DNA from: QHWK01 sp035315685
GTDB taxonomy: Bacteria > Acidobacteriota > Vicinamibacteria > Vicinamibacterales > CAVVIG01
Assembly: GCA_035315685.1 (NCBI GenBank)
Contig: DATFXR010000260.1
Span: 1-7,949 of the forward strand
DNA length: 7,949 nt
Direction of reading: 5' to 3'
Positions within the stretch are counted from its first letter, which is position 1. Every line of letters starts with the position of its first letter. The translations under genes were made by a program, and so were the position numbers. Of this stretch, positions 1-5,903 are shown piece by piece. The notes beneath the pieces were generated by a model. It did no database searches, had not been told where the DNA came from, and saw nothing but the letters and a program-made list of their open reading frames with translations.

Positions 1-1
1 C

Positions 2-268
2 GCGGGTGATCCGTCGCTGACGATCACCACGACGAAGGCCAACTCGTGGGTGTTCGGCGTCGGCAACGACTGGGACAATCGCAAGGCCCTGACCGCAGCA
101 GCGGGGTCGACGATCATCGCTCAGTCGCCGGCCGGCATCACTGACACCTTCTGGTCGGAACGCACGACGAACCCGGTCCCGCTGGCCGGGATTCCGACTA
201 CCGTTGGCGTCACCGGCGTCGGTACCGATCGCTGGAACTTCGCGGTGATCGAGATCCGCCAGCCGTAA
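2..268 (+). CDS. C-terminal end of a large secreted (beta-sandwich type) protein, 5'-partial
   Basis: The reading frame is open from the window edge to a TAA at 266-268, giving the last 88 residues of a longer protein. The segment is rich in T, G, V, S and A with few charged residues. It contains a W-V-F-G-V-G-N-D-W-D stretch followed by alternating hydrophobic and polar residues, and ends W-N-F-A-V-I-E-I-R-Q-P. This looks like the last beta-strands of an extracellular beta-sandwich domain. From memory, very similar tails (SWVFGVGNDWDNA... ending in N-x-x-V-x-E-x) close big exported proteins with Ig-like, fibronectin-like or glycosidase modules in Acidobacteriota and relatives. No catalytic motif or C-terminal anchor or sorting signal is visible here, so the function of the whole protein cannot be stated. 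A strong terminator follows 21 bases after the stop, so this is the last gene of its transcript. Confidence 0.7.
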   Translation, partial: AGDPSLTITTTKANSWVFGVGNDWDNRKALTAAAGSTIIAQSPAGITDTFWSERTTNPVPLAGIPTTVGVTGVGTDRWNFAVIEIRQP

Positions 269-289
269 CCGCGGCAGCTTGTAAGACCT

Positions 290-324
290 GGGGCCTGGCG
301 CAGCGATGCGCCGGGCCCCTTTTT
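290..324 (+). terminator. Rho-independent terminator after the 5' partial gene
   Basis: Positions 290-302 pair with 307-319 to form a 13-bp stem with one G-U wobble (296/313), the rest being mostly G-C and ending in an A-T closing pair. The loop at 303-306 is GCGA, a GNRA tetraloop. Five T residues follow at 320-324. It lies 21 bases after the stop of the upstream gene and 78 bases before the next start, so it should separate the two transcripts. Confidence 0.9.
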
Positions 325-402
325 ACCATTCGCGCCGGCGCTTGCGGATCCTCGTCTCGCGAACTGACGCGATCGCCGAAGACCTTCTGGAGGGGTGACA
401 GC

Positions 403-1065
403 ATGAAGCCAACGACTCTTCGTCCCGTTCTGATCAGAATCTGCCTCGCAGTGACCGCATGTTTCACGCTCGCAGCGCACTCGATCACCGCGGAGATTCC
501 GCAACCGGTGGAGCACCTCGTGGGCCGATCGCTCGACGCGTCGGGCACCTACGCGGGCCCGATCGAGGTCGTCATCGGACGATGGTCGACGCAGGAGGAA
601 TTCGAGAACGTGCGGAGGCCGATCATGGCCATGAGCAAGAACGGTCCCGCTGCGGTGCTGGGGCTGCTCGAGAAAGTGCGCGTCCACAACGGCTATGTGC
701 TGACGCCCGGCATCCAGGGAACCGGCGAGCGCGCGCTCGGCCGACGCTCCTGGATCATCGATTTCGCCCGCGCGGTTGACACGCCCACAGGGCGGCGCAT
801 CGTCGTCGCCAGCCAGGACCATCTGCCGATCGGCGAGTTTCCGCGGGACGCCGCGCGCGGCACGGCGCATCGAGTGGACGTCCTCGACATCCGGCTCGAC
901 CGCAATGGAAACGGCATCGCCAAGCTCGCAGATGCCAGCAAGGTCGTGTTCAACAAGTCGATCAAAATCATCGAGATCAACAAGTTCGACGCCGAACCGC
1001 TGCGCGTGACCGACGTCGCCAAGGATCCGTTTCCGCGCAAGCCGGTCCGCACCGTCAGGGGTTAG
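403..1065 (+). CDS. Uncharacterised exported protein, 220 aa
   Basis: ATG at 403 is preceded by GGAGG at 389-393 with a 9-base spacer, which fixes the start. The N-terminus has basic residues (K2, R7, R12), a hydrophobic stretch at about 9-25 and a plausible signal-peptidase site before residue 31. A V-T-A-C sequence at 17-20 also fits a loose lipobox, so a lipoprotein is possible. The mature part is a soluble alpha/beta-looking protein with no enzyme motif I recognise. It contains D-A-S-G-T-Y near 45-50, G-R-W-S-T near 59-63, and a C-terminal part with K-I-I-E-I-N-K-F and E-P-L-R-V-T-D-V. From memory this resembles a poorly described exported family frequent in Acidobacteriota, whose members end in a similar K-x-I-x-L-E-N-Y-x-x-x-P-V-x-L pattern. 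The function is unknown. Only 18 bases separate it from the carboxylesterase gene, so the two are probably co-transcribed and both products are exported. Confidence 0.85.
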   Translation: MKPTTLRPVLIRICLAVTACFTLAAHSITAEIPQPVEHLVGRSLDASGTYAGPIEVVIGRWSTQEEFENVRRPIMAMSKNGPAAVLGLLEKVRVHNGYVLTPGIQGTGERALGRRSWIIDFARAVDTPTGRRIVVASQDHLPIGEFPRDAARGTAHRVDVLDIRLDRNGNGIAKLADASKVVFNKSIKIIEINKFDAEPLRVTDVAKDPFPRKPVRTVRG

Positions 1066-1073
1066 CAGTTGGC

Positions 1074-1079
1074 AGGAGG
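1074..1079 (+). promoter_or_regulatory. Shine-Dalgarno sequence deciding the carboxylesterase start
   Basis: A full AGGAGG core stands four bases before ATG 1084. The frame is also open from a TTG at 1069, but that start would place the ribosome-binding site inside the coding sequence and add residues before a good signal peptide. ATG 1084 is therefore preferred, although the spacing is a little short. Confidence 0.75.
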
Positions 1080-1083
1080 AAGC

Positions 1084-2616
1084 ATGCGTCGTGTCTTCGT
1101 GGTTGCGGTCGCGACGATCGCGTCGTCGTGGCTCGCATCCGCTGCATCTGATGTCGTCAGGATCGATGGTGGGCAACTTCGCGGCACGAGCGCCGGCGGT
1201 GTCCGCGTCTTCAAGGGCATTCCGTTTGCCGCGCCGCCGGTCGGCGCACTGCGGTGGAAGGCGCCGCAGCCGGTGATCGCATGGTCCGGCGTCAAGGCGG
1301 CCGACACGTTCGGCGCGCAGTGTATGCAGCCGCCGTATCCCGCCGGCTCGCCGTACGCCTCGGCGCCGCAGCCAACGAGCGAAGACTGCTTGTATCTCAA
1401 CGTGTGGACGGCGGCCAGACGGGGCGACAGGCGGCCAGTGATGGTGTGGATCCACGGCGGCGCGTGGATGCGCGGCTCGGGCTCGACGCCCACCTACGAT
1501 GGCGCCGTGCTCGCGAAGAAAGGCGTGGTCGTCGTGACGACGAACTATCGCCTCGGCGCGCTGGGCTTCTTCGCGCATCCGCAGCTGACGAAGGAGTCGC
1601 CCAACCACGCGTCCGGCAACTACGGCATCCTCGATCACGTCGCCGCGCTCAACTGGGTGCAGAAGAACATCGCGGCGTTCGGCGGCGATCCGTCGCGGGT
1701 CACGATCTTCGGCGAGTCTGCCGGGTCGTGGAGCGTGAACGTCTTGCAGGCCACGCCTGTCGCCAAGGGTCTGTTCCACCGCGCCATCGGCGAGAGCGGC
1801 GGGCAGTTCGCCGGCATGCCGGCGCTTGCAGAGGCCGAACGACGCGGTGTGGCAGCCGGCACCGCCATCGGCGCCAGGACGCTTGCCGAGCTCCGCGCGC
1901 TGCCGGCCGAGAAGTTGCTCGACATCGAGGAGTTCCGGACCCGCGTCAACATCGACGGCTACGTCCTGCCTGAAGACGTCCGGTCGATCTTCGCGCACGG
2001 CAAACAGAACAACGTCCCGCTGCTGGTGGGCTCGAACGCAAACGAAATGACGACGTTGTCGGACGTCGCGACGTTTCCGACGTCGCTGCTGGAATACCGA
2101 AGGCAGATCGCGGTACGGTTCCCTGGATTCAGCAATCAGTGCGGCGTCGCATATCCGGTCAACACCGAAGCCGACATTCCCGGCGCGCTGCTCACGGTCG
2201 GGCGCGATCAGACGTTCACCGCCGAGATGCGGACGTGGGCACGCATGGCGACGGCGGCCGGCCAGAAGGCGTTTCTCTATCAGTTCACGCACGTGCCGCC
2301 GAGTCCGAACGCGAAGGCCTGGGGCGCCTACCACGCGTCGGAGATTCCCTACGTGTTTGGAACGCTTCGCAACCGCGACTGGCCGTACACCCAGACCGAT
2401 TTCAAACTGTCGGACGAGATGTCGAGCTACTGGTCGAACTTCGCAATCGCCGGCGATCCGAACGGCAAGGGGCTGCCAGCGTGGAAGCCCTACGATCTGT
2501 CGCAGGAACCGTACCTCGAGCTCGGCGACAAGGTCGACAGCAAGCAGCATCTGCTGAAGGCGCAGCTCGATTTCCTGGACGACGCGGCACTGCGGCGTCG
2601 GCCTGTGTCGCAGTGA
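1084..2616 (+). CDS. Exported type-B carboxylesterase (alpha/beta hydrolase), 510 aa
   Basis: This is a carboxylesterase/lipase of the type-B (cholinesterase-like) family, hydrolysing carboxylic esters. A signal peptide spans about residues 1-20 (R2-R3, hydrophobic core, A-S-A cleavage site), so the enzyme should act outside the cytoplasm. Family landmarks appear in order: G-I-P-F-A-x-P-P near 44-51; E-D-C-L-Y-L-N-V-W starting at E100; the oxyanion-hole H-G-G-A at 124-127; the nucleophile motif G-E-S-A-G with Ser212; Glu321 in G-S-N-A-N-E; and His417 in Y-H-A-S-E-I-P-Y-V-F-G. The Ser212-Glu321-His417 triad is complete. Cys80 and Cys102 match the conserved N-terminal disulfide of the family. 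Length is normal for bacterial members (about 500-550). The substrate cannot be read from sequence; para-nitrobenzyl esterase-like or feruloyl/aryl ester activity are possibilities. It follows the 220-aa exported protein by 18 bases. The start was chosen from the AGGAGG at 1074. Confidence 0.95.
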   Translation: MRRVFVVAVATIASSWLASAASDVVRIDGGQLRGTSAGGVRVFKGIPFAAPPVGALRWKAPQPVIAWSGVKAADTFGAQCMQPPYPAGSPYASAPQPTSEDCLYLNVWTAARRGDRRPVMVWIHGGAWMRGSGSTPTYDGAVLAKKGVVVVTTNYRLGALGFFAHPQLTKESPNHASGNYGILDHVAALNWVQKNIAAFGGDPSRVTIFGESAGSWSVNVLQATPVAKGLFHRAIGESGGQFAGMPALAEAERRGVAAGTAIGARTLAELRALPAEKLLDIEEFRTRVNIDGYVLPEDVRSIFAHGKQNNVPLLVGSNANEMTTLSDVATFPTSLLEYRRQIAVRFPGFSNQCGVAYPVNTEADIPGALLTVGRDQTFTAEMRTWARMATAAGQKAFLYQFTHVPPSPNAKAWGAYHASEIPYVFGTLRNRDWPYTQTDFKLSDEMSSYWSNFAIAGDPNGKGLPAWKPYDLSQEPYLELGDKVDSKQHLLKAQLDFLDDAALRRRPVSQ

Positions 2617-2627
2617 GGCAGCGTGAA

Positions 2628-2646
2628 CTGGGGGCTGGGGGCTGGG
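2628..2646 (+). repeat. Short G-rich tandem repeat, 7-bp period
   Basis: CTGGGGG occurs twice in tandem (2628-2634 and 2635-2641) followed by a partial CTGGG copy (2642-2646). It starts 11 bases after the carboxylesterase stop. Only three G-runs are present, so a standard three-tier quadruplex is not supported within this element alone. Confidence 0.7.
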
Positions 2647-2647
2647 A

Positions 2648-2695
2648 AAGCAACCGCAGAGTTCGTAGAGACCGCAGAAATTTAGGCGGTTGCTT
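2648..2695. terminator. Inverted repeat between convergent genes, possible bidirectional terminator
   Basis: Positions 2648-2657 (AAGCAACCGC) are perfectly complementary to 2686-2695 (GCGGTTGCTT), with a 28-base loop. It lies midway between the convergent stops at 2616 and 2711, where both transcripts need to end. The loop is long and the T-tracts on either side are weak (CTT on the plus side, TTTCCC on the minus side), so terminator activity is only a reasonable guess. Confidence 0.35.
2655..2681. repeat. Three degenerate 9-bp units inside the intergenic hairpin
   Basis: The stretch reads as three consecutive 9-mers, CGCAGAGTT, CGTAGAGAC and CGCAGAAAT, all fitting roughly CGYAGARNY. From memory, similar CGCAGAGNN nonamer runs occur between genes in many environmental bacterial genomes, including Acidobacteriota and Verrucomicrobiota. 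The run overlaps the 5' arm and most of the loop of the inverted repeat at 2648-2695. Confidence 0.5.
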
Positions 2696-2710
2696 ACCTT
2701 CGGTGCTCGA

Positions 2711-3562
2711 TCACCGGATCAGTGACAACCCCGTGATCACCGACACGATGATGGCGAGGAAACTCGCGGCGAGGAGCGCGACCGCGATCAGCATGTGATC
2801 GCCGCGCTCGCGCGTCATCGGATCGAGAAACGACGACATGAGGTAGCCGCCGGCAAACCCGCCGAGGTGCGCATAGTTGTCGATCCCCGGCACGAGGAAG
2901 CCGAAGATGAGCGCCTGAATCATGATCGACGTCGCCACCTGCTTGACGCCGCTGCTCATCGTGCGGCCGTAGTGGTACATCGCGCCGATCAGGCCGAAGA
3001 CGGGCGCGGACGCGCCGAGCGTCAACGTCGCCGCGCGGAGAAACGGCAGGTCCGGCAGGAAGGCGCCGGCGAAGGAACTGAGCGCGAAGCCGGCGACGCC
3101 GCCGGCGACGTAGATGATCACCGTGCGCGCCGGTCCGAAGAGATCGGTGATCCCGGGCCCCATCTGCCACACCCAGTACATGTTCATGCCGATATGGAGC
3201 AGACCTGCGTGGAGCCATCCGGCGCTCAGCACCGTCCACCATCGGCCGGCGCCGAACACGGGACCTGCCCCGCTCGCGCCAAACAGGATCAGGACCGGGT
3301 AGCTCGGCGACAGAATCGACAACATGCCGCCGCCGCCCACCTGACCGCCCGACATGAGCAGCGTGATCACCCACAGCGTGGCGCACACGCCGACGACGAT
3401 CTGCGCGAACGGGAAGTCGACGCCGAGGCTCCGCAGCGCGGGGCCGAAGCCCCAGAGGCCCGGGTTCGCGCGGCCGCAGGTGTAGCACTTGTCGTCGCGG
3501 ACGCCGACCAGCGATCCGCACGACGGACACACGACCGATCCGGTGGTTCGCCGCTGAAACAC
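2711..3562 (-). CDS. Rhomboid-family intramembrane serine protease with N-terminal zinc ribbon, 283 aa
   Basis: This is a polytopic inner-membrane protein predicted to cleave transmembrane segments of membrane protein substrates. Residues 12-29 carry a zinc ribbon, C12-x2-C15 and C26-x2-C29, which should lie in the cytoplasm. Hydrophobic segments follow at about 51-70, 82-100, 112-132, 146-165, 180-197, 212-226 and 258-279. The rhomboid signature is intact: W-L-H118-x4-H123-x3-N127 (oxyanion-stabilising region), the nucleophile motif G183-A-S185-A, and the catalytic base H232 in A-H-x-x-G-F-A-G-G. Active proteolysis is therefore expected. The start is GTG at 3562; GTG at 3532 is a possible internal alternative that would begin at the zinc ribbon. 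The nearest GGAGG is 15 bases upstream, too far to be optimal, whereas a TACAAT hexamer lies 6 bases upstream. The gene is last in the minus-strand unit, 25 bases after the four-helix membrane protein gene. The substrate is unknown. Confidence 0.93.
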   Translation of the reverse strand: MFQRRTTGSVVCPSCGSLVGVRDDKCYTCGRANPGLWGFGPALRSLGVDFPFAQIVVGVCATLWVITLLMSGGQVGGGGMLSILSPSYPVLILFGASGAGPVFGAGRWWTVLSAGWLHAGLLHIGMNMYWVWQMGPGITDLFGPARTVIIYVAGGVAGFALSSFAGAFLPDLPFLRAATLTLGASAPVFGLIGAMYHYGRTMSSGVKQVATSIMIQALIFGFLVPGIDNYAHLGGFAGGYLMSSFLDPMTRERGDHMLIAVALLAASFLAIIVSVITGLSLIR

Positions 3563-3568
3563 GGAACG

Positions 3569-3574
3569 ATTGTA
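3569..3574 (-). promoter_or_regulatory. Possible internal -10 box before the rhomboid gene
   Basis: On the minus strand TACAAT reads from 3574 to 3569, six bases before GTG 3562. A hexamer GAGACC sits 17 bases upstream and matches the -35 consensus at three of six positions. Transcription would begin at or next to the GTG, giving a leaderless message. This would let the rhomboid be expressed apart from the upstream genes. It is a single weak motif, so confidence is low. Confidence 0.3.
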
Positions 3575-3587
3575 CCGCCTCCGCCTG

Positions 3588-4061
3588 TTACGGTCTCGCG
3601 ATGAGCCCGACCAGGGCCCCGTAGACGAGATGGGCGACCAGCGCGACGAGAAATGAATTGCGTCCGTAGTTCATCAAAAGGAAACCCGGCGGCTCGACGA
3701 GCGCGATCTCGTTCGCCGCCGTTTCCGGTGTCCCGATGCGCGGATGGACCACCGGCAGGACGACGTTCACCAGCACCGTCGCGTCGAACACCGCGTGAAG
3801 GGCTCCGAGCAGCGCCCCCACCATCCAGCCGCCGCGGCCCACGACATGGAAGAACGCCACGTAGGCGAGCGCGAAGCCGATGCCGAAGACGAAATGAAAG
3901 ACGTAGCCGAGCGCGCGCGCCCGCCGGCGGTTGTCGGACACCGCCGTGCCGAGGAGGAGCGGCAGATCGGCGCGCGTCAGGCCGAGCTCACTGGCGCCGC
4001 GCAGGATCGTCGTCATCACCAGCGTCGCAACGAACCCGGCGGCGATCGCCGACGCGATCAT
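3588..4061 (-). CDS. Small four-helix membrane protein of unknown function, 157 aa
   Basis: ATG at 4061-4059 overlaps the TGA of the upstream glycosidase gene (ATGA), so translation is probably coupled; the longer open frame upstream of this ATG runs antisense-like through the glycosidase gene in another frame and is not used. Four hydrophobic segments are visible at about 3-21, 52-74, 77-104 and 134-154, suggesting an inner-membrane protein with little outside the bilayer. Distinctive residues are H56-F in helix 2, H89 in helix 3, the loop H-P-R-I-G-T-P-E at 106-113, E-P-P-G-F-L-L-M-N-Y-G at 123-133, and A-H-L-V-Y-G in the last helix. Together they look like a conserved signature, and I remember similar anonymous membrane proteins in several phyla, but no function. 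No transporter or enzyme motif is recognised. Its tight coupling to a GH15 glycosidase gene and proximity to a rhomboid gene are the only functional clues. Confidence 0.85.
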   Translation of the reverse strand: MIASAIAAGFVATLVMTTILRGASELGLTRADLPLLLGTAVSDNRRRARALGYVFHFVFGIGFALAYVAFFHVVGRGGWMVGALLGALHAVFDATVLVNVVLPVVHPRIGTPETAANEIALVEPPGFLLMNYGRNSFLVALVAHLVYGALVGLIARP

Positions 4062-5863
4062 GAGACGCGCCGCGGGCGCCGGGGAGTCGCCGACAACGCC
4101 ACCGCCGCGTCGATCAGCGCGAGATGCACCAGCGCCTGCGGAAAGTTGCCGAGGAAGGCACCCGAATGCGGGTCGATTTCTTCCGAATACAGCCCGACGT
4201 CGTTGGCCCGTGCGGCGAGCCGCTCCATCAGTGCGGCCGCCTGATCGACGCGCCCTGACCGTGCGAGCGCGCTCACGAGCCAGAACGAGCAGTTCAGGAA
4301 GCAGCCCTCTCCTCCGGGCAGGCCGTCCGTGGCACGATACCGATACACGACGTCGCCGCGCCGCAACAGCCGATCGACGGCGTCGATCGTGCCGGTGATG
4401 CGATCGCCCGCCGGGTCGCCGTACTCGACCAGCGGCAGCATCAGCAGGCTCGCGTCGACGTCGCGGGATCCGGCGATTCGCGTGTAGCTGCAAAGATCCG
4501 CCGACCAGCATTCGGTCTCGACGTAGGCGCGGATCGCGTCGGCCTCGCGCCGCCAGCGTGCGGCGTGGCGGTTCGGGACCTCGCCGGCGTCGGCAAGCCG
4601 CGCCGCGCGATCCAGCGCCACCCAGCACATCACCTTCGAGTGGGTGAAGTGAAACGGTCCGTTCCGCACTTCCCAGATCCCGGAGTCGGGACGCCGCCAG
4701 ATGTCGCAGATGTGATCCGCAATCCGTCCGAAGACCGCGCCGGTATCGGCGTCGATTCGATGGTGGCCGGAGCTGTACAACCAGGCCGTCTCGAAGAGCC
4801 CGCCGTAGATGTCGTGCTGCTGCTGCTCGACCGCGCCGTTGCCGATTCGAACCGGACGCGAGCCGCGGTAGCCGTCGAGCGGAAGCTCACGCTCGGGGAC
4901 GCCGGGCCCACCATCCAGACGATACAGCACGTGCACCACCGGTTCGGTGAGCGCCGTCGCCTGCATGAACCACCAGAACAGCGAGCGCGCCTCGTCGTAG
5001 CAGCCGAGACGAAGCAGCGCGTCGATCATGAAGTTCGAGTCGCGAATCCAGCAGAAGCGGTAATCCCAGTTCCGCTGACCGCCGATGTCTTCCGGCAGCG
5101 ACGTGGTCGGCGCCGCGACCGAGGCGCCTGAGGGCGCGAAGATCATCAGCTTGAGGGCGAGCGCACTGCGCAGCACGAGGTCACACCAGGGACCCTCGCA
5201 GCCGCGCGCGGACGACCACTGCTGCCAGAAGCGAATCGTCGCGTCGAGCCGCGCCATGGCGGCTGCGCGTCCAGGCAGGATCAGCGGCTCCGTAAATGCG
5301 CTCGTCAGGACGAGCAGTGCTCGTTCGCCTGCGGTGAGCTCACACGTCGCTTCGATTGCCCCGTCGCGCCACGCCGGCATGCCGGCGTTCCAGCTGGCGA
5401 CGCCGAGTGCGTCGGCGCCAGAGGTCGCCACGGGAACACCCGACCGCCATCCGCACCGTGCGGACATCCGCCCGTAGTCGAAGCGCGGCATGCAGCGCCA
5501 GGCCATCGGCACGCGCCCGCTGATCGCTTCCATCGATCGCACGAGCTCGCGCATCGGCGGAAGACGATCGTCGGGAAGCGTCATCGCGTCGATCACCTGC
5601 ACGACGCCGCGATCGGTCGTGAAGGTCGTCTCGAGGACGTTGGTGCCCGGCAGGTAGCGGCGCGTTGCCGTGAAGGGAATCGCCGGACGCAGTGCGAACT
5701 GTCCACCGCGCTCCGCGTCGACGATGGCGCCGAACACGCTCGGCGAGTCGAAGTTCGGCAGGCAGAGCCAGTCGATCGACCCGTCGCCTGCGACGAGCGC
5801 TGCGGTCCGCCCGTCGCCGATGAGCGCGTACTCTTCGATGGGCACGTAGCCGCCGGACCGCAC
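4058..5863 (-). CDS. GH15 family glycosidase (glucoamylase/trehalase-like), about 601 aa
   Basis: This is a glycoside hydrolase family 15 enzyme, an inverting (alpha/alpha)6-barrel enzyme releasing glucose from alpha-glucans or splitting trehalose. With the start at GTG 5863, landmarks are P-I-E-E-Y-A-L-I-G-D-G and D-G-S-I-D-W-L-C near the N-terminus (N-terminal beta-sandwich domain), R-N-W-D-Y-R-F-C-W-I-R-D at 264-275 opening the catalytic barrel, Q-x-Q-H-D-x-Y-G-G near 349-355, the probable general acid Glu398 in G-I-W-E-V-R, and the probable general base Glu561 in Y-S-E-E-I-D-P, followed by G-N-F-P-Q-A-L-V-H-L. Both carboxylates are present, so it should be active. There is no signal peptide, so it is cytoplasmic. 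Family members of this type include mycobacterial-style trehalases, and sequence alone does not separate the two activities. Start choice: the frame is open to GTG 5920 and ATG 5905, but homologues usually begin just before the Y-x-P-I-E-x-Y motif, and a TATACT box at 5878-5873 would lie inside the longer forms; GTG 5845 is another option. Confidence 0.92.
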   Translation of the reverse strand: MRSGGYVPIEEYALIGDGRTAALVAGDGSIDWLCLPNFDSPSVFGAIVDAERGGQFALRPAIPFTATRRYLPGTNVLETTFTTDRGVVQVIDAMTLPDDRLPPMRELVRSMEAISGRVPMAWRCMPRFDYGRMSARCGWRSGVPVATSGADALGVASWNAGMPAWRDGAIEATCELTAGERALLVLTSAFTEPLILPGRAAAMARLDATIRFWQQWSSARGCEGPWCDLVLRSALALKLMIFAPSGASVAAPTTSLPEDIGGQRNWDYRFCWIRDSNFMIDALLRLGCYDEARSLFWWFMQATALTEPVVHVLYRLDGGPGVPERELPLDGYRGSRPVRIGNGAVEQQQHDIYGGLFETAWLYSSGHHRIDADTGAVFGRIADHICDIWRRPDSGIWEVRNGPFHFTHSKVMCWVALDRAARLADAGEVPNRHAARWRREADAIRAYVETECWSADLCSYTRIAGSRDVDASLLMLPLVEYGDPAGDRITGTIDAVDRLLRRGDVVYRYRATDGLPGGEGCFLNCSFWLVSALARSGRVDQAAALMERLAARANDVGLYSEEIDPHSGAFLGNFPQALVHLALIDAAVALSATPRRPRRVS

Positions 5864-5872
5864 GTCGTATTG

Positions 5873-5899
5873 AGTATACCGGCGGCCCGTATAATCCAA
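5873..5899 (-). promoter_or_regulatory. Sigma70-like promoter of the glycosidase/membrane/rhomboid unit
   Basis: On the minus strand TTGGAT (5899-5894) and TATACT (5878-5873) are separated by 15 bases, short but usable. TATACT matches the -10 consensus at five of six positions in otherwise very GC-rich sequence. The expected start of transcription, near 5866, is a few bases before GTG 5863, so the glycosidase message may be leaderless. This supports the shorter start of the glycosidase. Confidence 0.5.
5890..5895 (+). promoter_or_regulatory. Consensus -10 box (TATAAT) ahead of the permease genes
   Basis: A perfect TATAAT stands on the plus strand; such AT-rich hexamers are rare in this window. 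A -35-like TTGAGT is at 5870-5875 but only 14 bases away, so the -35 is poor. The expected start of transcription is near 5902, two bases before ATG 5904 and about 60 bases before the first permease gene. Confidence 0.5.
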
Positions 5900-5903
5900 C
5901 GTC

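Larger units (their letters stand above)
5870..5899. promoter_or_regulatory. Imperfect dyad spanning the divergent promoters, possible operator
   Basis: The two arms read 5870-5882 on the plus strand and 5899-5887 on the minus strand. Each arm is TTG, two or three bases, TATAC, then GG, around a central CGGC at 5883-5886. The dyad contains the -10 boxes of both divergent promoters, so a dimeric regulator or the polymerases themselves could make the two transcripts compete. No regulator gene is visible nearby. Part of the symmetry comes simply from the two TA-rich -10 boxes. Confidence 0.4.

Noticed and set aside
1069..1083. TTG start at 1069 for the carboxylesterase
   Set aside because: It would put the AGGAGG ribosome-binding site inside the gene, with no other Shine-Dalgarno sequence upstream; ATG 1084 gives a standard signal peptide.
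121..2550. An 809-codon open frame on the minus strand opposite the exported protein and esterase genes
   Set aside because: It is very rich in arginine with no domain motifs, and it lies antisense to two genes with clear signal peptides, Shine-Dalgarno sequences and, in one case, a full catalytic triad. Long antisense frames are expected in GC-rich DNA.
2628..2646. Possible G-quadruplex after the esterase gene
   Set aside because: Only three G-runs are present, and a fourth run of three or more is not within usual loop distance.
2795..3604. A 269-codon plus-strand frame opposite the rhomboid gene
   Set aside because: It is low in hydrophobic structure, rich in A, R, H and E, and antisense to a well-supported membrane protease.
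4062..4628. Extension of the four-helix membrane protein upstream of ATG 4061
   Set aside because: The extension runs through the glycosidase gene in another frame and gives an arginine-rich sequence without motifs. The ATGA overlap at 4058-4061 is a natural start.
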